Assembly (NCBI GenBank): GCA_937888715.1
Contig: CALARU010000178.1
Span: forward strand, 1-64,000
Length of the DNA: 64,000 nucleotides
From: an uncultured Planctomycetaceae bacterium
GTDB lineage: Bacteria > Planctomycetota > Planctomycetia > Gemmatales > Gemmataceae
Direction of reading: 5' to 3'
The first letter of the stretch is position 1, and each line of letters opens with the position of its first letter. The notes beneath the pieces were generated by a model. That model made no database searches, was not told the DNA's origin, and saw only the letters and a program-made list of their open reading frames with translations. Position numbers and translations under genes: made by a program. Shown piece by piece: positions 27,401 to 35,959 of the stretch.

Positions 27401-28063
27401 ATCACAGAACTCCGCAATAAGATTCATAGACTAGGCAATGTTAATATCGAATCGCTCGAAGAATTGACAAACTTGGAATTCAGACATTCAAGCCTTAAAA
27501 TACAATATGATGACCTTGTTTCAGGAAAAAAAGCCCTCGAAGAGATTATCAGTAAAATCAATGCAGATAGCAGATCACTGTTCATCGAAACCTTCCAGAA
27601 TGTAAGGATTCACTTCCAAGATTTATTCCGCAAACTATTCGGTGGCGGTATGGCTGATGTAATACTTGAAGATGAACAGGATGTTTTGGAATGCGGTATT
27701 GAGATTAAAGCAAAGCCACCTGGGAAAGAATTACGCAGCATCTCTTTGATGAGTGGTGGGGAAAAAACCATGACTGCGGTAGCATTACTTCTGGCAATTT
27801 TCCGTAACAAGCCAAGCCCTTTTTGCCTACTCGATGAAGTTGACGCTGCACTTGATGAGGCCAATGTAAATCGATTTACTAATGTATTGCGCGATTTCAT
27901 GGATAAGAGCCAGTTTATCCTTATTACCCATTCCAAACGAACGATGGCGTGTGCTGATGTTCTTTATGGAATTACGATGCAGGAATCGGGCATATCAAGA
28001 AGAATGGCAATCCGATTTCAAGATTGGCCTGCTGACGAGAAAAAAGACGAGCCTTCAGCTTAA
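24425..28063 (+). CDS. smc: Chromosome segregation SMC protein
   Basis: 1212 residues, normal for bacterial SMC. Walker A GPNGSGKS (30-37), then the conserved VDAIRWVLGEQSARSLRG and the Q-loop-adjacent region. Coiled coil runs from about 170 to 490. A hinge-like domain lies around 500-640 (GFGVGLKEIL ... VVADFLEVSTEFAVLIDLALG), with a second coiled coil to about 1000. The C-terminal head has the signature LMSGGEKTMTAVALLLAIF and Walker B PFCLLDEVDAALDE. It condenses and segregates DNA with ScpA and ScpB, neither of which is in this window. The gene follows the FlgI-like gene closely. Confidence 0.96.
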   Translation: MLKSLELIGFKSFADKTDFNFPLGITAIVGPNGSGKSNIVDAIRWVLGEQSARSLRGGEMTDVIFNGSASRKGNGLAEVSLLFDNTKKIFQTESAEVQVTRRVYRNGDSEYLINRKTCRLKDIKDLFMGSGAGSDAYCIIEQGKVDGLLQSSPKDRRIIFDEAAGISRFKVKKLESLRRLERVDQNVERLKDILEEVERQLKTVRLQATKAQKWQEYSERLKELRLNLGLQEYSQLTENLESEYAKLSSLKNELEQGFSETDELEKKAREKESLVAQLDEQIRSGDLLISEARQNIAAGDSSKKSDRDSLENSERDLLQARKSLMDHNKRLSLLESQLDSLRQEAELAESNCADSKLIVETLEKAEKEASEEDSALRISVLKSKEEHLENMRMLAQLQNALTGSRAKLESYHREAERLRQRNENTVGSLAVLDAELGELTIADEILQIRLAASKTTLLDLGKEKEALELARDQFAKEVSEFQANRSGTVSRLEVLEGLEKSLEGFGVGLKEILELSKDPSSLLWNTILGVVADFLEVSTEFAVLIDLALGEKSQRILVQDQESLIKALALNSEAFSSRISFQGFLQNNIQVTNSSSETSILVENQPDIVGWAHEFVKCNNPDFPNLPLWLLGKTLIVKSLDFARTLSASHPSIRFLTLFGEILEPDGTLTMGTHHAETGLLSRKAELRELKNTLIQIEDSIVLAQSSLDETKSAISLADIRIENQRRDIDILSEQLSDLRARIERQKQRKDGMDEELKVSGNELRNLDDDTEKETKELEAFKKQAEELEVVCLKMEELVKVGEERLRDIELQRRARTEKTTAARVAFAQAEERAEAFKTRFNSANDEQTDRKTEQNRTLTQILEIKSRSDTLNLSILNVTSQLAIWFLKKDQAEEKARFLLLEKAKAVKEKETFASKAYSDRSAWRNKQELVHGRELAVNDLQIRRDSLCSRMKDDYEINLDELYLQRQVPAEGTDQINSMPPIETTVIADEITELRNKIHRLGNVNIESLEELTNLEFRHSSLKIQYDDLVSGKKALEEIISKINADSRSLFIETFQNVRIHFQDLFRKLFGGGMADVILEDEQDVLECGIEIKAKPPGKELRSISLMSGGEKTMTAVALLLAIFRNKPSPFCLLDEVDAALDEANVNRFTNVLRDFMDKSQFILITHSKRTMACADVLYGITMQESGISRRMAIRFQDWPADEKKDEPSA

Positions 28064-28209
28064 TTACAACACCTCATCAATTTCGCCTATTTTACCAGCA
28101 TTTCGCTATTAAAAAGAAAATCTGCATCACCTGATAAAACTGGTCTTTCCACAAATTAATATTGAGGATAAAGGCAGATAGTTCCCTTAATTTTTTGGAA
28201 GATACAACT

Positions 28210-29493
28210 GTGAAATACCCTTTCTGGCTTAAAAAAACACTGGCAGAAGCAGGCTTAGGCAACTGGATTCCCGGTGCAAAAAAATTATTTTCCGCACCTA
28301 GCAATATCCTTGCAAGCTGTAGTGATACAATTTTGCAGGGCGATTTTGAATCATTTGCAAACGCCGATACTTTCATAAACACCCCCTCCCCTGATTATCT
28401 TGACCTTTCTTGCGATCACATTCAAGGGTTGGGAATTCCTGTCCAGGTTCTTCCTCGAACCTTGGCTACTAAAGATTTATCTCCACAAGAAGGATTTTCT
28501 GAAACCCGGGATGCAGTTTCAAATTACCTCGACTTGGAATACGGTGTTCCTTTTAATCCAGTTAATGAAGTGTTAATTACAAATGGGATAACTCACGCAA
28601 TTCAAACCGCACTAGAAACCTTTGTAAACCCTGGAGATAATGTCCTTTTACCAGATCCATGCCCAGCGAATCATGAACAACTTGTTCGCAATCATGGCTC
28701 TAATCCAATCTGGATTACTTTACGACATGAAGATGGTAGATTGCATTTTTCCGAAACAGAATTAAAGAGACAGATGCGAAAAAGCAAGGTCGCAATTTTA
28801 TCAAATCCATCAATTCCTACAGGGGGAGTTTTCCATGAGGAAGATTTTCTAAGAATAGGCGACTGTGCTTCAAAAAACAATTGCCTGTTGATTTGGGATC
28901 ATTCTTTGATGGGATTACAACTGGATGGAAGCCCTTTCCACCCAGGCAACTCAAATGAGACTCGAAAATTATCACTTAATGCAGGAAGTTTAAGTATAAG
29001 CCACGGCATATCTGCCGCTAATGTGGGATGGTTAACCGGTAACGAGAATTTAATTGCCCCATGCAAATTATTGTTAAAAATGCGCAATGCAAGTACAAGC
29101 GTATTAAGTCAGCAAATACTTGTTGATGCAATCCAAAAAGCACAATCAAACGAATGGTATGAGTTTCTGCATCGTCTTACGGAAAACAGAAAGCACAATT
29201 TTCAAAAACTTGCAGGGATGGGATTGGATCCTTTTTGGCCTGCCGGGGGGCCATATATTTGGATTCCCATTTGGCGCAAAGAAATCAGTTCAGTTCACTT
29301 CTGCCAAGAACTGGAATTAAATTACAAGGTTTTGATTAAGCCAGGCACTTTCTTTGGTCCATCCGGAGCAGGCTATGCCAGAGTAAGTTTTGGGGTTGAT
29401 GAAGGAAGATCAATCGAAGCCTTAAGGCGAATAGAGCTTTACATGGATAATAAACCATTGATGAAGACAGAGCAAATCAGACTGGCAGCTTAG
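28210..29493 (+). CDS. Aminotransferase class I/II fold protein lacking the PLP lysine
   Basis: 427 residues from a GTG with GGAAG eight bases upstream; a TTG at 28162 lacks a ribosome binding site. The fold-type I aminotransferase pattern is easy to follow: TNGITHAIQTALETFVNPGDNVLLPDPC (about 124-151), SNPSIPTGG (198-206), CLLIWDHSLMGLQ (225-237), and ARVSFGVDEG near the C-terminus. The pyridine-binding aspartate is present (D230), but the position of the Schiff-base lysine (S-x-S-K) reads SISH with H265, codon CAC at 29002-29004. The usual Tyr after the Asp is also lost. It is probably not a transaminase. Its partner is unknown. Confidence 0.82.
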   Translation: MKYPFWLKKTLAEAGLGNWIPGAKKLFSAPSNILASCSDTILQGDFESFANADTFINTPSPDYLDLSCDHIQGLGIPVQVLPRTLATKDLSPQEGFSETRDAVSNYLDLEYGVPFNPVNEVLITNGITHAIQTALETFVNPGDNVLLPDPCPANHEQLVRNHGSNPIWITLRHEDGRLHFSETELKRQMRKSKVAILSNPSIPTGGVFHEEDFLRIGDCASKNNCLLIWDHSLMGLQLDGSPFHPGNSNETRKLSLNAGSLSISHGISAANVGWLTGNENLIAPCKLLLKMRNASTSVLSQQILVDAIQKAQSNEWYEFLHRLTENRKHNFQKLAGMGLDPFWPAGGPYIWIPIWRKEISSVHFCQELELNYKVLIKPGTFFGPSGAGYARVSFGVDEGRSIEALRRIELYMDNKPLMKTEQIRLAA

Positions 29494-29819
29494 AGATAAT
29501 CTTCACGAATGGGACTAAAAATATCAAGGGCTTCAGCGCCCTCTTCAAACGACCAAACCTGATGAACCACATTTGAAGGAATACGATAAAAGTCGCCTAC
29601 AGCAAGTTCTTTCTTTTCATTGCCTATTTTAAAAACCGCCCTACCCTTGAGCACAATTCCAATTTGCTCATGGGGGTGGGAGTGGCTTTTAACTTCCGAA
29701 TTAGGCTCCATCCTAACCAGCGACATCATCATCTGGGAAGCAGCACAGGTGGTGATACTAACCCCTGGAAAGATATTGTGCTTTGCCAATTCGTTAGGAA
29801 GAGGAAAAAACTCACTCAT
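29490..29819 (-). CDS. Small cupin-domain protein
   Basis: 109 residues, single cupin barrel. Motif 1 is visible as HSHPHEQIGIVLKGRAVFKIG (metal-type HxHx4E/Q pattern) and motif 2 as GDFYRIPSNVVHQVWS. Together they supply three histidines and a glutamate or glutamine. Such proteins bind metal and act as dioxygenases, isomerases or ligand sensors; the substrate is not inferable. The ATG at 29819 keeps it clear of the upstream STN-domain gene, which ends at 29848. Its end overlaps the end of the aminotransferase-like gene by four bases (29490-29493), tail to tail. Confidence 0.85.
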   Translation of the reverse strand: MSEFFPLPNELAKHNIFPGVSITTCAASQMMMSLVRMEPNSEVKSHSHPHEQIGIVLKGRAVFKIGNEKKELAVGDFYRIPSNVVHQVWSFEEGAEALDIFSPIREDYL

Positions 29820-29847
29820 AGTAATTTTGTCCGAATAAATTAAACGG

Positions 29848-31116
29848 TTACTTGGATCCAACCAAAAAATGAAACTCTGCTGTTTGCCTAATGATGAGTG
29901 ACATGGTGCTTGGTTCGAAAACAATCGATCCAGCACCATCAGGTTGCCAGCTTTTTGGATCAAGCGCCATGATGCTATTCATGATGTTTTGAACATTCTG
30001 AATGAACACAGCTTGATTATAATTCCCGGGCATATTCATGTTCATATTGCCAATGATATCACCAATCGGGTAGGCCCTGGTGGTCATGGTTTCTTTAGCC
30101 CGATCAGGGCTTGTGATATGGATTGTTTTCTCTTTGATCACATATGATAGCCCAAGATCGGAAAGCACTTTCCGTAGGATCGTACGAGTACTCCAACCCC
30201 GGGAGTTGACAGTAATCGGCGTTTCGGTGGTGATATTCATTAATTGCAATGCTTGTTGATCAATCACCAAGGGGCTGCCAAATTGTTTTTCCATGATATC
30301 AAGGAATGATTGGAAGGGCTCATTCTTAAGGCTAAAGGTTAAAGGGGAAGACATCGTATTCATAATTTTGCGATCTTCTTCACTAACTTTAGCGCCCGCA
30401 GTACGGCGTTTAGACTTCTCAACCCAATCATCAGGGAATGATATATCGCCAGTAACGGGAATTGATGCTTTAAGAATATCTCTTTGAAGAGCAAGCATCA
30501 TATCGGAGCGGGTGGCACGAAGCTTGGATTCAGCACTGATGTTATCCTGAAACTTACTAAGTCTTCCAAGAGCTTGAACCTCGAGATTATTTGGATACTT
30601 TTTTGCAAGTTCATCAAAGCTACGGTTAGCCTCAGAAGTTTGGCCATCTTTACGAAGATTTTTAATTGAGTCGATATTTCTTGAAAGCTTTTCATTTTCT
30701 CGTGAAATGCGGTCGATATCAGCAATACGCTGATTAGCTTGAGCTTGCGATTGAATTGCATCCAGATTTTTGGAAGTGGATACGCCAATATTCTTTTCAT
30801 AAACCTTGATTTGGGATCGGATACCACGAGCAAGAGAATCACGCTTTTCTGCAGGAAGCAGTTCGTCGCTTTCGATGCTTTCGAGAATTGGTTTTAAATA
30901 TTCAGCAGCTCTTGTGAGAGAAAATTTAGACAATCTTAAAGCTTCAGTCAAAGCCTGCTTTGCTTCGTTCTCTTTTTTTTGTATTGCAACTTCCCGGAGT
31001 TGGCGAGCACGCGCCAATAACTCATCTTCTGCAATAGCAGTCGAGTTATTGATTGAAACTATCACCATGAAAGTGACTGCGATTGTAAGTAGATTTTTAC
31101 GGTATGCTATTAACAT
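29848..31116 (-). CDS. Exported protein with coiled coil and secretin N-terminal (STN-like) domain
   Basis: 422 residues. Signal peptide at 1-29 (LLTIAVTFMVIVSINNSTAIA). A long helical, coiled-coil-prone region covers about 30-215 (QREVAIQKKENEAKQAL, IDRISRENEKLSRNID). A domain resembling secretin short N-terminal modules follows: PLTFSLKNEPFQSFLDIMEKQFGSPLVID, then GWSTRTILRKVLSDLGLSYVIKEKTIHITSP and YPIGDIIG. No secretin beta-barrel follows, so it is likely a periplasmic structural protein of planctomycete type. GGAGG lies eight bases before the ATG. The small cupin follows after 28 bp on the same strand. Confidence 0.75.
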   Translation of the reverse strand: MLIAYRKNLLTIAVTFMVIVSINNSTAIAEDELLARARQLREVAIQKKENEAKQALTEALRLSKFSLTRAAEYLKPILESIESDELLPAEKRDSLARGIRSQIKVYEKNIGVSTSKNLDAIQSQAQANQRIADIDRISRENEKLSRNIDSIKNLRKDGQTSEANRSFDELAKKYPNNLEVQALGRLSKFQDNISAESKLRATRSDMMLALQRDILKASIPVTGDISFPDDWVEKSKRRTAGAKVSEEDRKIMNTMSSPLTFSLKNEPFQSFLDIMEKQFGSPLVIDQQALQLMNITTETPITVNSRGWSTRTILRKVLSDLGLSYVIKEKTIHITSPDRAKETMTTRAYPIGDIIGNMNMNMPGNYNQAVFIQNVQNIMNSIMALDPKSWQPDGAGSIVFEPSTMSLIIRQTAEFHFLVGSK

Positions 31117-31270
31117 GTCCGAAATCCTCCCGAACCAAAAAAACTGGTTGTTAAATTACTAACATCATTATACTACCAAAAAAGACCATAAAACTAAAAC
31201 CAATAATTAATTTGTGAGTAATGGTATCTCGAAACAAAAACTTTAAAAAATCGAATTGGCTTTACGCAGA

Positions 31271-32632
31271 TCAATCGCCAGATATTAGCTTTGAAAGGAT
31301 CGGGGAGATTTCTCCAGCGAGAAAGACCGATCCGGTGATGCACAGAATACCGGGGTTGGGTGTTGCAAAAAAAGCTTTTCTCGCAGCTTCTTCTAAAGTT
31401 TCACCAAGAAAAGTTTCACCAGTGCTGTTTTGGGCCCAAATGTCTAACAATTCTTCCGTCTTTGCTGCTCTTGGGCTGTTTATCGATTGCGCAAAGATAA
31501 CCTTGGTAAATATTCCTGAGAATTCTTGAAACATGCCAGAAATGTCTTTGTCGGAACTAGCGCCAAAGAGTAGTACCCTTGGAACTTCTGGAAAACTTTC
31601 TTTGATGGTTCGCACCAACGCCGCTGCTGATGCACGATTATGGGCGCAATCAACCACAACCCATGGTCTTTGACACATAACCTGCATACGGGCAGGCCAT
31701 TTTGTATTGCCCAACCCCCATTGCACCGCTTCATCCGAAATCACAAGCCCCAATAAACGCAATTCTTCTACCACGCTTACAACTATCGCAGCATTTGCGG
31801 CCTGATGCTCACCCAGCAAAATCATTTCCATCCATGGCCATTGTTTTTTTTGAGTTTTAATCTGCACTGAGGGTGCAACAATCAAATTATCTTTAAAGAT
31901 CCCAGGCCGATAATCCCAACTAAAATCCGCATCAGCTTGAATCAACTTAGAACCCATCGTGGATGCAATATCTTCAATGACCTGCCTAGGCCCTGAGTTA
32001 CAAACCCCGCTAACAACGGGAACGCTAGGTTTAATGATTCCAGCTTTTTCCCTAGCAATATGTAGAAGTGTGGGCCCAAGCTGCTTTTCATGATCCAAGC
32101 TAATGGTGGTAATGATAGAAAGCAATGGATTGCAAACATTGGTGGAATCCAACCGGCCTCCCAACCCAACTTCAAGAATTGCCAAATCTACTTTGTTTTC
32201 CAAAAAATGAATGAACGCAACAACGGTTGCAACTTCAAAAAAAGTGGGGACAAACCCAAGTGGCTCGCACTGCGGAAATCCAATGGTTGTTTTGATCTTC
32301 GTAAGAATTAAATCGAGCGAATCCGCAGAAATGTTTTGTCCATTGATACTGAACCGCTCTTCCACAAAAAACAAATGGGGGGAAGTATAAAGCCCTGTGC
32401 GAAATCCCTGCTGCGAAAGAATTGCAGCAAGCATTGCAGAAGTTGAGCCCTTGCCCTTGCTCCCCGCCACATGAACAAATTTGATTTTTTTTTCTGGGTT
32501 ACCGAGAAGGTCTAAAACCTTGCGCATGCGATCGATTTTAAAATCATCCGGTGTGGGAAGGCGATGCTCAAAATTAATCAAACCGTACCAGAACCCCCGG
32601 GGTGAATCATCAAGGTGTTTCGAAGAAAGCAT
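31271..32632 (-). CDS. folC: Bifunctional folylpolyglutamate/dihydrofolate synthase
   Basis: 453 residues. Mur-ligase-like ATPase that adds glutamate to folates and, in bifunctional enzymes, makes dihydrofolate from dihydropteroate. The P-loop is HVAGSKGKGSTSAMLA (about 54-69), with the following YTSPHLFFVEERFSING. VDLAILEVGLGGRLDSTN near 150, TISLDHEKQLG, GEHQAANAAIVV and WVVVDCAHNRASAAALV mark the central and C-terminal domains. The conserved DxAHN is intact. It is upstream of the STN-domain gene by about 150 bp on the same strand. No other folate gene is adjacent. Confidence 0.96.
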   Translation of the reverse strand: MLSSKHLDDSPRGFWYGLINFEHRLPTPDDFKIDRMRKVLDLLGNPEKKIKFVHVAGSKGKGSTSAMLAAILSQQGFRTGLYTSPHLFFVEERFSINGQNISADSLDLILTKIKTTIGFPQCEPLGFVPTFFEVATVVAFIHFLENKVDLAILEVGLGGRLDSTNVCNPLLSIITTISLDHEKQLGPTLLHIAREKAGIIKPSVPVVSGVCNSGPRQVIEDIASTMGSKLIQADADFSWDYRPGIFKDNLIVAPSVQIKTQKKQWPWMEMILLGEHQAANAAIVVSVVEELRLLGLVISDEAVQWGLGNTKWPARMQVMCQRPWVVVDCAHNRASAAALVRTIKESFPEVPRVLLFGASSDKDISGMFQEFSGIFTKVIFAQSINSPRAAKTEELLDIWAQNSTGETFLGETLEEAARKAFFATPNPGILCITGSVFLAGEISPILSKLISGD

Positions 32633-32692
32633 AAATACCGGCCCATCCCAAGATGGCTAAGGTTCAACACAGGCAAAACGCCTACCTATAGC

Positions 32693-34954
32693 TTATTCAC
32701 CTTGGACAGGCATGCAAATCTGCTCGAGCAACTTTTCACATTTTTCTTGAACTAAGTTGGCAAGATTAGGCAGTGGTTGGCCTTCAACCAACCCCTCCGC
32801 CAAGCTTGCTAAAATCCTTGGAAACGCATAAAGAGAAGCACAACCATCAAGGGTAAGGGGTTCCATTCTGCTATGTCTGCCTTTTTTCTCCATATCTTGC
32901 CAGGCCTGTTTTCCCTTACCAACAAGCATCATGTCGGCCTCGGGCCTAAGAAGAATCAAATGATCGATTACTGCAGGCTCCAAATCCCAAGCAGAAAGTT
33001 TAACTGAGAGATCTCGAGATTTCCCCTGACCATTAGCCAAGAATAGCCCAATCCCTACTTTCCATGGCTGACCATCTCTGCAAACCCAATGCGCAAGTGT
33101 AATCGCGCCATAAGTGGGGTGATCACCGAATGTCCATTCCGATACCACATGCTGTAAGCGCCATGGCCCAACCTTAATTCCTTGATCATGGCAAAGATGC
33201 AGTAGACAACCCAAACCAGCCTGCAATTCTTTGGTCGCACCAGCAAGGGCGCCCTCGGGAGTCAACTGTTCCTTGGCAAGAGAAAATTCTTGGGCCCATA
33301 GCTGGCTCAATGCTTCAGGCTGAAGTTCCTGTATTCTTTTTTCTTCTTTCAGTTCTGCGGCAGATTCGTTTTTAAACTCACCACTGCTTGCCAAGCTGTT
33401 TCTCTGTTCGGCTTTTTCAATCTGCGCCTCTTTTCCCATATGCCCTTCGGGGGTCGTATCCAGAATAACCATTGATCGGACACCAGCGGGCAATTGGTCC
33501 TGCGGAACTTCCAACTCGACCGAATCAACATGATAGCCCACGGATGAAGTTTGGCCAGAAGATGAAGGAGCAATCTCGTTGATTGATTCGCTTTCAGCCC
33601 CATAAACAATTTTGTCAAAGAAATGCCTGAATTGTTGAAGCATATCTCGAAGAGTCGGTTCGGTTCTTGCGATACGATCGATTTGTTCCAAGGTAAAAGG
33701 GTAAAACTCTGGAAGGCTTTTGAAATTCGGCAAACCACGAAGTGCAGGTTCGAGCCTGGCCAACACAACTTTCCGCACCAATTCAAATGGGGGCGCATCA
33801 AGCTTCATGCATTTGATTGTGCCATACCCAGGAACATGAACCGGATTATTAAGCCTGTCTTGAATATAACCATCAAGCGAGGGAATGAATCTGTTCCACA
33901 ATCCGCGTTCTGCAAAAACGAGAAAGCTGATGCCATCAAGCTGGTGCATCGCTTTAACAATACCTGCAAAAAAGGTTTCAGCAGTTTTATGGGCGTCATC
34001 ATTTCGTCTGGCAAGCAAAAGATCTTCCAATTGATCAAATGCGATAACCACAGGAATGCGGAGTTCCTGCATTACACCCATCATGGCCTTGAAAAGCGCA
34101 AGCACAAGATCCTGCCTGCCTGGATGCATTTTAAAATCGAGTTCTGCAAAGCCATACGTCAGAAAGCTTGCCAACTCGGTTTCATCCTGAAGCAAAACCG
34201 ATCTAGCAAACCCCTGCAAAATAGCATGTCGCATCATGGCTGCAGCATCGTGACCGGAAGTACGATCTACATATTCGCAAACAAGTTCAAAAGCCCGATA
34301 GCAGGTTAATCCAGCTTCATCACAAAGCTTACGCACCATACCAGGCGACTTAGCATCCTGGCTTGGTCGAGACAAAGCATCGATGAGCCATTGGGTTCGT
34401 TCAAGGGCTTGAGTACTACCTAAGCCAAAAGTTTTCGCAATCCACCCCAAGCCAGGCGGTGGGAAAAGATCGAGCCTTTCCTCGGAGGAAAGATCTGCAA
34501 GAGTGCGGGTTAAAAGCATACGAATCAACTGCTCGCCCACGTATTCGAGGGGCCTGCTGTTTCGTTGTTTACCGCCCCCAAGCAAGGTGTCAAGCAACTG
34601 AAACAAAAGGTACTCTAAAAAATCGGTATCGCGTTGATAAGAACCGGGGGTGACAAGTAATTGCCAATTACCTTCCATGCCATGTTTAATGGAATGCAAA
34701 AGGTGGGTTTTACCTGCGCCCTTATTTCCAAGAATTGGAACCACTTCAGAATGCGTATTAGGGGTGTATCGGTATTGATCAACAACCCGAAGTAGTTGTT
34801 CACGTTCGCGTGAATAAAGCTCGGGAACATGATAAATCGAACAAACTTCATCATCCGGATTGCGGGCAAAATAATTCCGGAATGGGTTACCCTGGCGCTT
34901 GAGCCAATCGATTGCATTCTGATGATTCGGTTCGTTAATTAAAAGCTGGGACAT
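32693..34954 (-). CDS. Large P-loop (AAA-like) ATPase with unassigned C-terminal domain
   Basis: 753 residues from an ATG with GGAG five bases upstream, 19 bp after the preceding gene. Walker A GNKGAGKT is at 76-83, Walker B VVIAFDQLEDLL at 301-312. A sensor-like FLVFAERGLWNRF lies near 343-355 and a sensor-2-like TEPTLRDMLQQFRHFF near 431-445. The two motifs are about 220 residues apart, with a helical insert resembling STAND or ORC/Cdc6-type ATPases. A low-complexity linker covers about 450-560. The C-terminal domain (about 590-725: VSEWTFGDHPTYGAITLAHW, DHLILLRPEADMMLVG) is alpha/beta, and I do not recognise it. A nuclease-like fold is possible but no active-site motif is clear. Function unknown. 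Confidence 0.8.
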   Translation of the reverse strand: MSQLLINEPNHQNAIDWLKRQGNPFRNYFARNPDDEVCSIYHVPELYSREREQLLRVVDQYRYTPNTHSEVVPILGNKGAGKTHLLHSIKHGMEGNWQLLVTPGSYQRDTDFLEYLLFQLLDTLLGGGKQRNSRPLEYVGEQLIRMLLTRTLADLSSEERLDLFPPPGLGWIAKTFGLGSTQALERTQWLIDALSRPSQDAKSPGMVRKLCDEAGLTCYRAFELVCEYVDRTSGHDAAAMMRHAILQGFARSVLLQDETELASFLTYGFAELDFKMHPGRQDLVLALFKAMMGVMQELRIPVVIAFDQLEDLLLARRNDDAHKTAETFFAGIVKAMHQLDGISFLVFAERGLWNRFIPSLDGYIQDRLNNPVHVPGYGTIKCMKLDAPPFELVRKVVLARLEPALRGLPNFKSLPEFYPFTLEQIDRIARTEPTLRDMLQQFRHFFDKIVYGAESESINEIAPSSSGQTSSVGYHVDSVELEVPQDQLPAGVRSMVILDTTPEGHMGKEAQIEKAEQRNSLASSGEFKNESAAELKEEKRIQELQPEALSQLWAQEFSLAKEQLTPEGALAGATKELQAGLGCLLHLCHDQGIKVGPWRLQHVVSEWTFGDHPTYGAITLAHWVCRDGQPWKVGIGLFLANGQGKSRDLSVKLSAWDLEPAVIDHLILLRPEADMMLVGKGKQAWQDMEKKGRHSRMEPLTLDGCASLYAFPRILASLAEGLVEGQPLPNLANLVQEKCEKLLEQICMPVQGE

Positions 34955-34973
34955 AGTAACTCCATTTGGTAAA

Positions 34974-35723
34974 TCAGCCAGCACTGCACAAGGCAAATGA
35001 ACTGTCATCCGGATTAAATACAGCAGCAGCGGGCCCTAAACTTGCATAACAGGCAATTTCATGGCCAGCCATCAAGGCTAACTCAGGCTTGGGAATTTCA
35101 TAAAGTGGGCCGGTCCAAGGATGCAACTCAATGAGTTTCTTCTGCCTTAAATTACGCAGAGCATCATGAAAAGCCCCCGTTGTAATCCCGGGGCATAAAG
35201 GCGATAATTGTTGATAAAGATAATAAAGCTGGCAATCCCCTGCTCTGCCCGAATCACTCCATTCCTTCAAAAGAATGAAAATATGTTTGGCAGGCGAACT
35301 AAAATCTTCTAATAAAGGTGCGCCTAATTTCAAAGGTGCGCCTAATTTCAGGGCGATAGAACCCGCAACTTTCTCCAAAGCTTGATAGAAAGCCATATCA
35401 TCACTTGCCGGATTAATAACGCTCTTTTCAGCAGGAGATTCGATAATTGCGGATGCATTTTCCAACAACCTATCAATCTTAATTCCTTCCAACACTGCAC
35501 GAATACCCAGACGAGTAATCTTGACCATTTCGGTAAAGGGCTTGGTGGATTGTTCAACCACCTTTAATAACCGCATCTCAAAACAATATTTCGCTGCAAG
35601 CTTTCCAGATGCAGATAGCGGAAACAACCCCTGCACACCCTTTTTGTTAAACAAAGAGCAAACGCCTGCAGATTCCAAGGCAAAGCTTAAGGCATGCAAT
35701 ATGATGATTTGTTGATCCGCCAT
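34974..35723 (-). CDS. Winged-helix-like protein paired with the P-loop ATPase
   Basis: 249 residues. ATG at 35723 is chosen because AAGGAGG stands directly upstream. The N-terminal 100 residues are helical with TRLGIRAVLEGIKI. Residues about 155-220 look like a winged helix-turn-helix: HIFILLKEWSDSGRAGDCQLYYLYQQL, then ITTGAFHDALRNLRQKKLIELHPWTGPLYEIP, with the recognition helix and a wing. It could be a DNA-binding or protein-contact adaptor. A perfect in-frame 18 bp tandem duplication at 35314-35349 gives KLGAPL twice. It is the first gene of a two-gene unit with the ATPase. No known family is assigned. Confidence 0.7.
   Translation of the reverse strand: MADQQIIILHALSFALESAGVCSLFNKKGVQGLFPLSASGKLAAKYCFEMRLLKVVEQSTKPFTEMVKITRLGIRAVLEGIKIDRLLENASAIIESPAEKSVINPASDDMAFYQALEKVAGSIALKLGAPLKLGAPLLEDFSSPAKHIFILLKEWSDSGRAGDCQLYYLYQQLSPLCPGITTGAFHDALRNLRQKKLIELHPWTGPLYEIPKPELALMAGHEIACYASLGPAAAVFNPDDSSFALCSAG
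35314..35349. repeat. Tandem 18 bp duplication inside the wHTH-like gene
   Basis: AAAGGTGCGCCTAATTTC is present twice in direct succession (35314-35331 and 35332-35349). It is in frame and adds six codons, giving LGAPLKLGAPL in the protein. It looks like a recent replication-slippage event. Confidence 0.9.
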
Positions 35724-35959
35724 GCCCCCTCCTTGGGTCTTTAAATCGCTAGCCAATTATTCACTTCTTCCATGAAGTAACACTTTCAGGCCATAATCAG
35801 TTCGTAGCATAACTTTTTATTAATAAGAAAGGCAAGATCACAAAGGAACCTAAGATGTAAAGCTTTGGAGTAGAAACCTGCATTATCAATTAGGGTAAAC
35901 AAGGAAACCTAGAGGGTTTAGCCCAGTGTCCAACAATGTGTTCAAGCGCCTATATTCCC

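Noticed and set aside
32693-35723. BREX (BrxC/BrxD) or DISARM component
   Set aside because: Only generic P-loop features are shared. No methylase, alkaline-phosphatase-like PglZ or helicase gene is adjacent.
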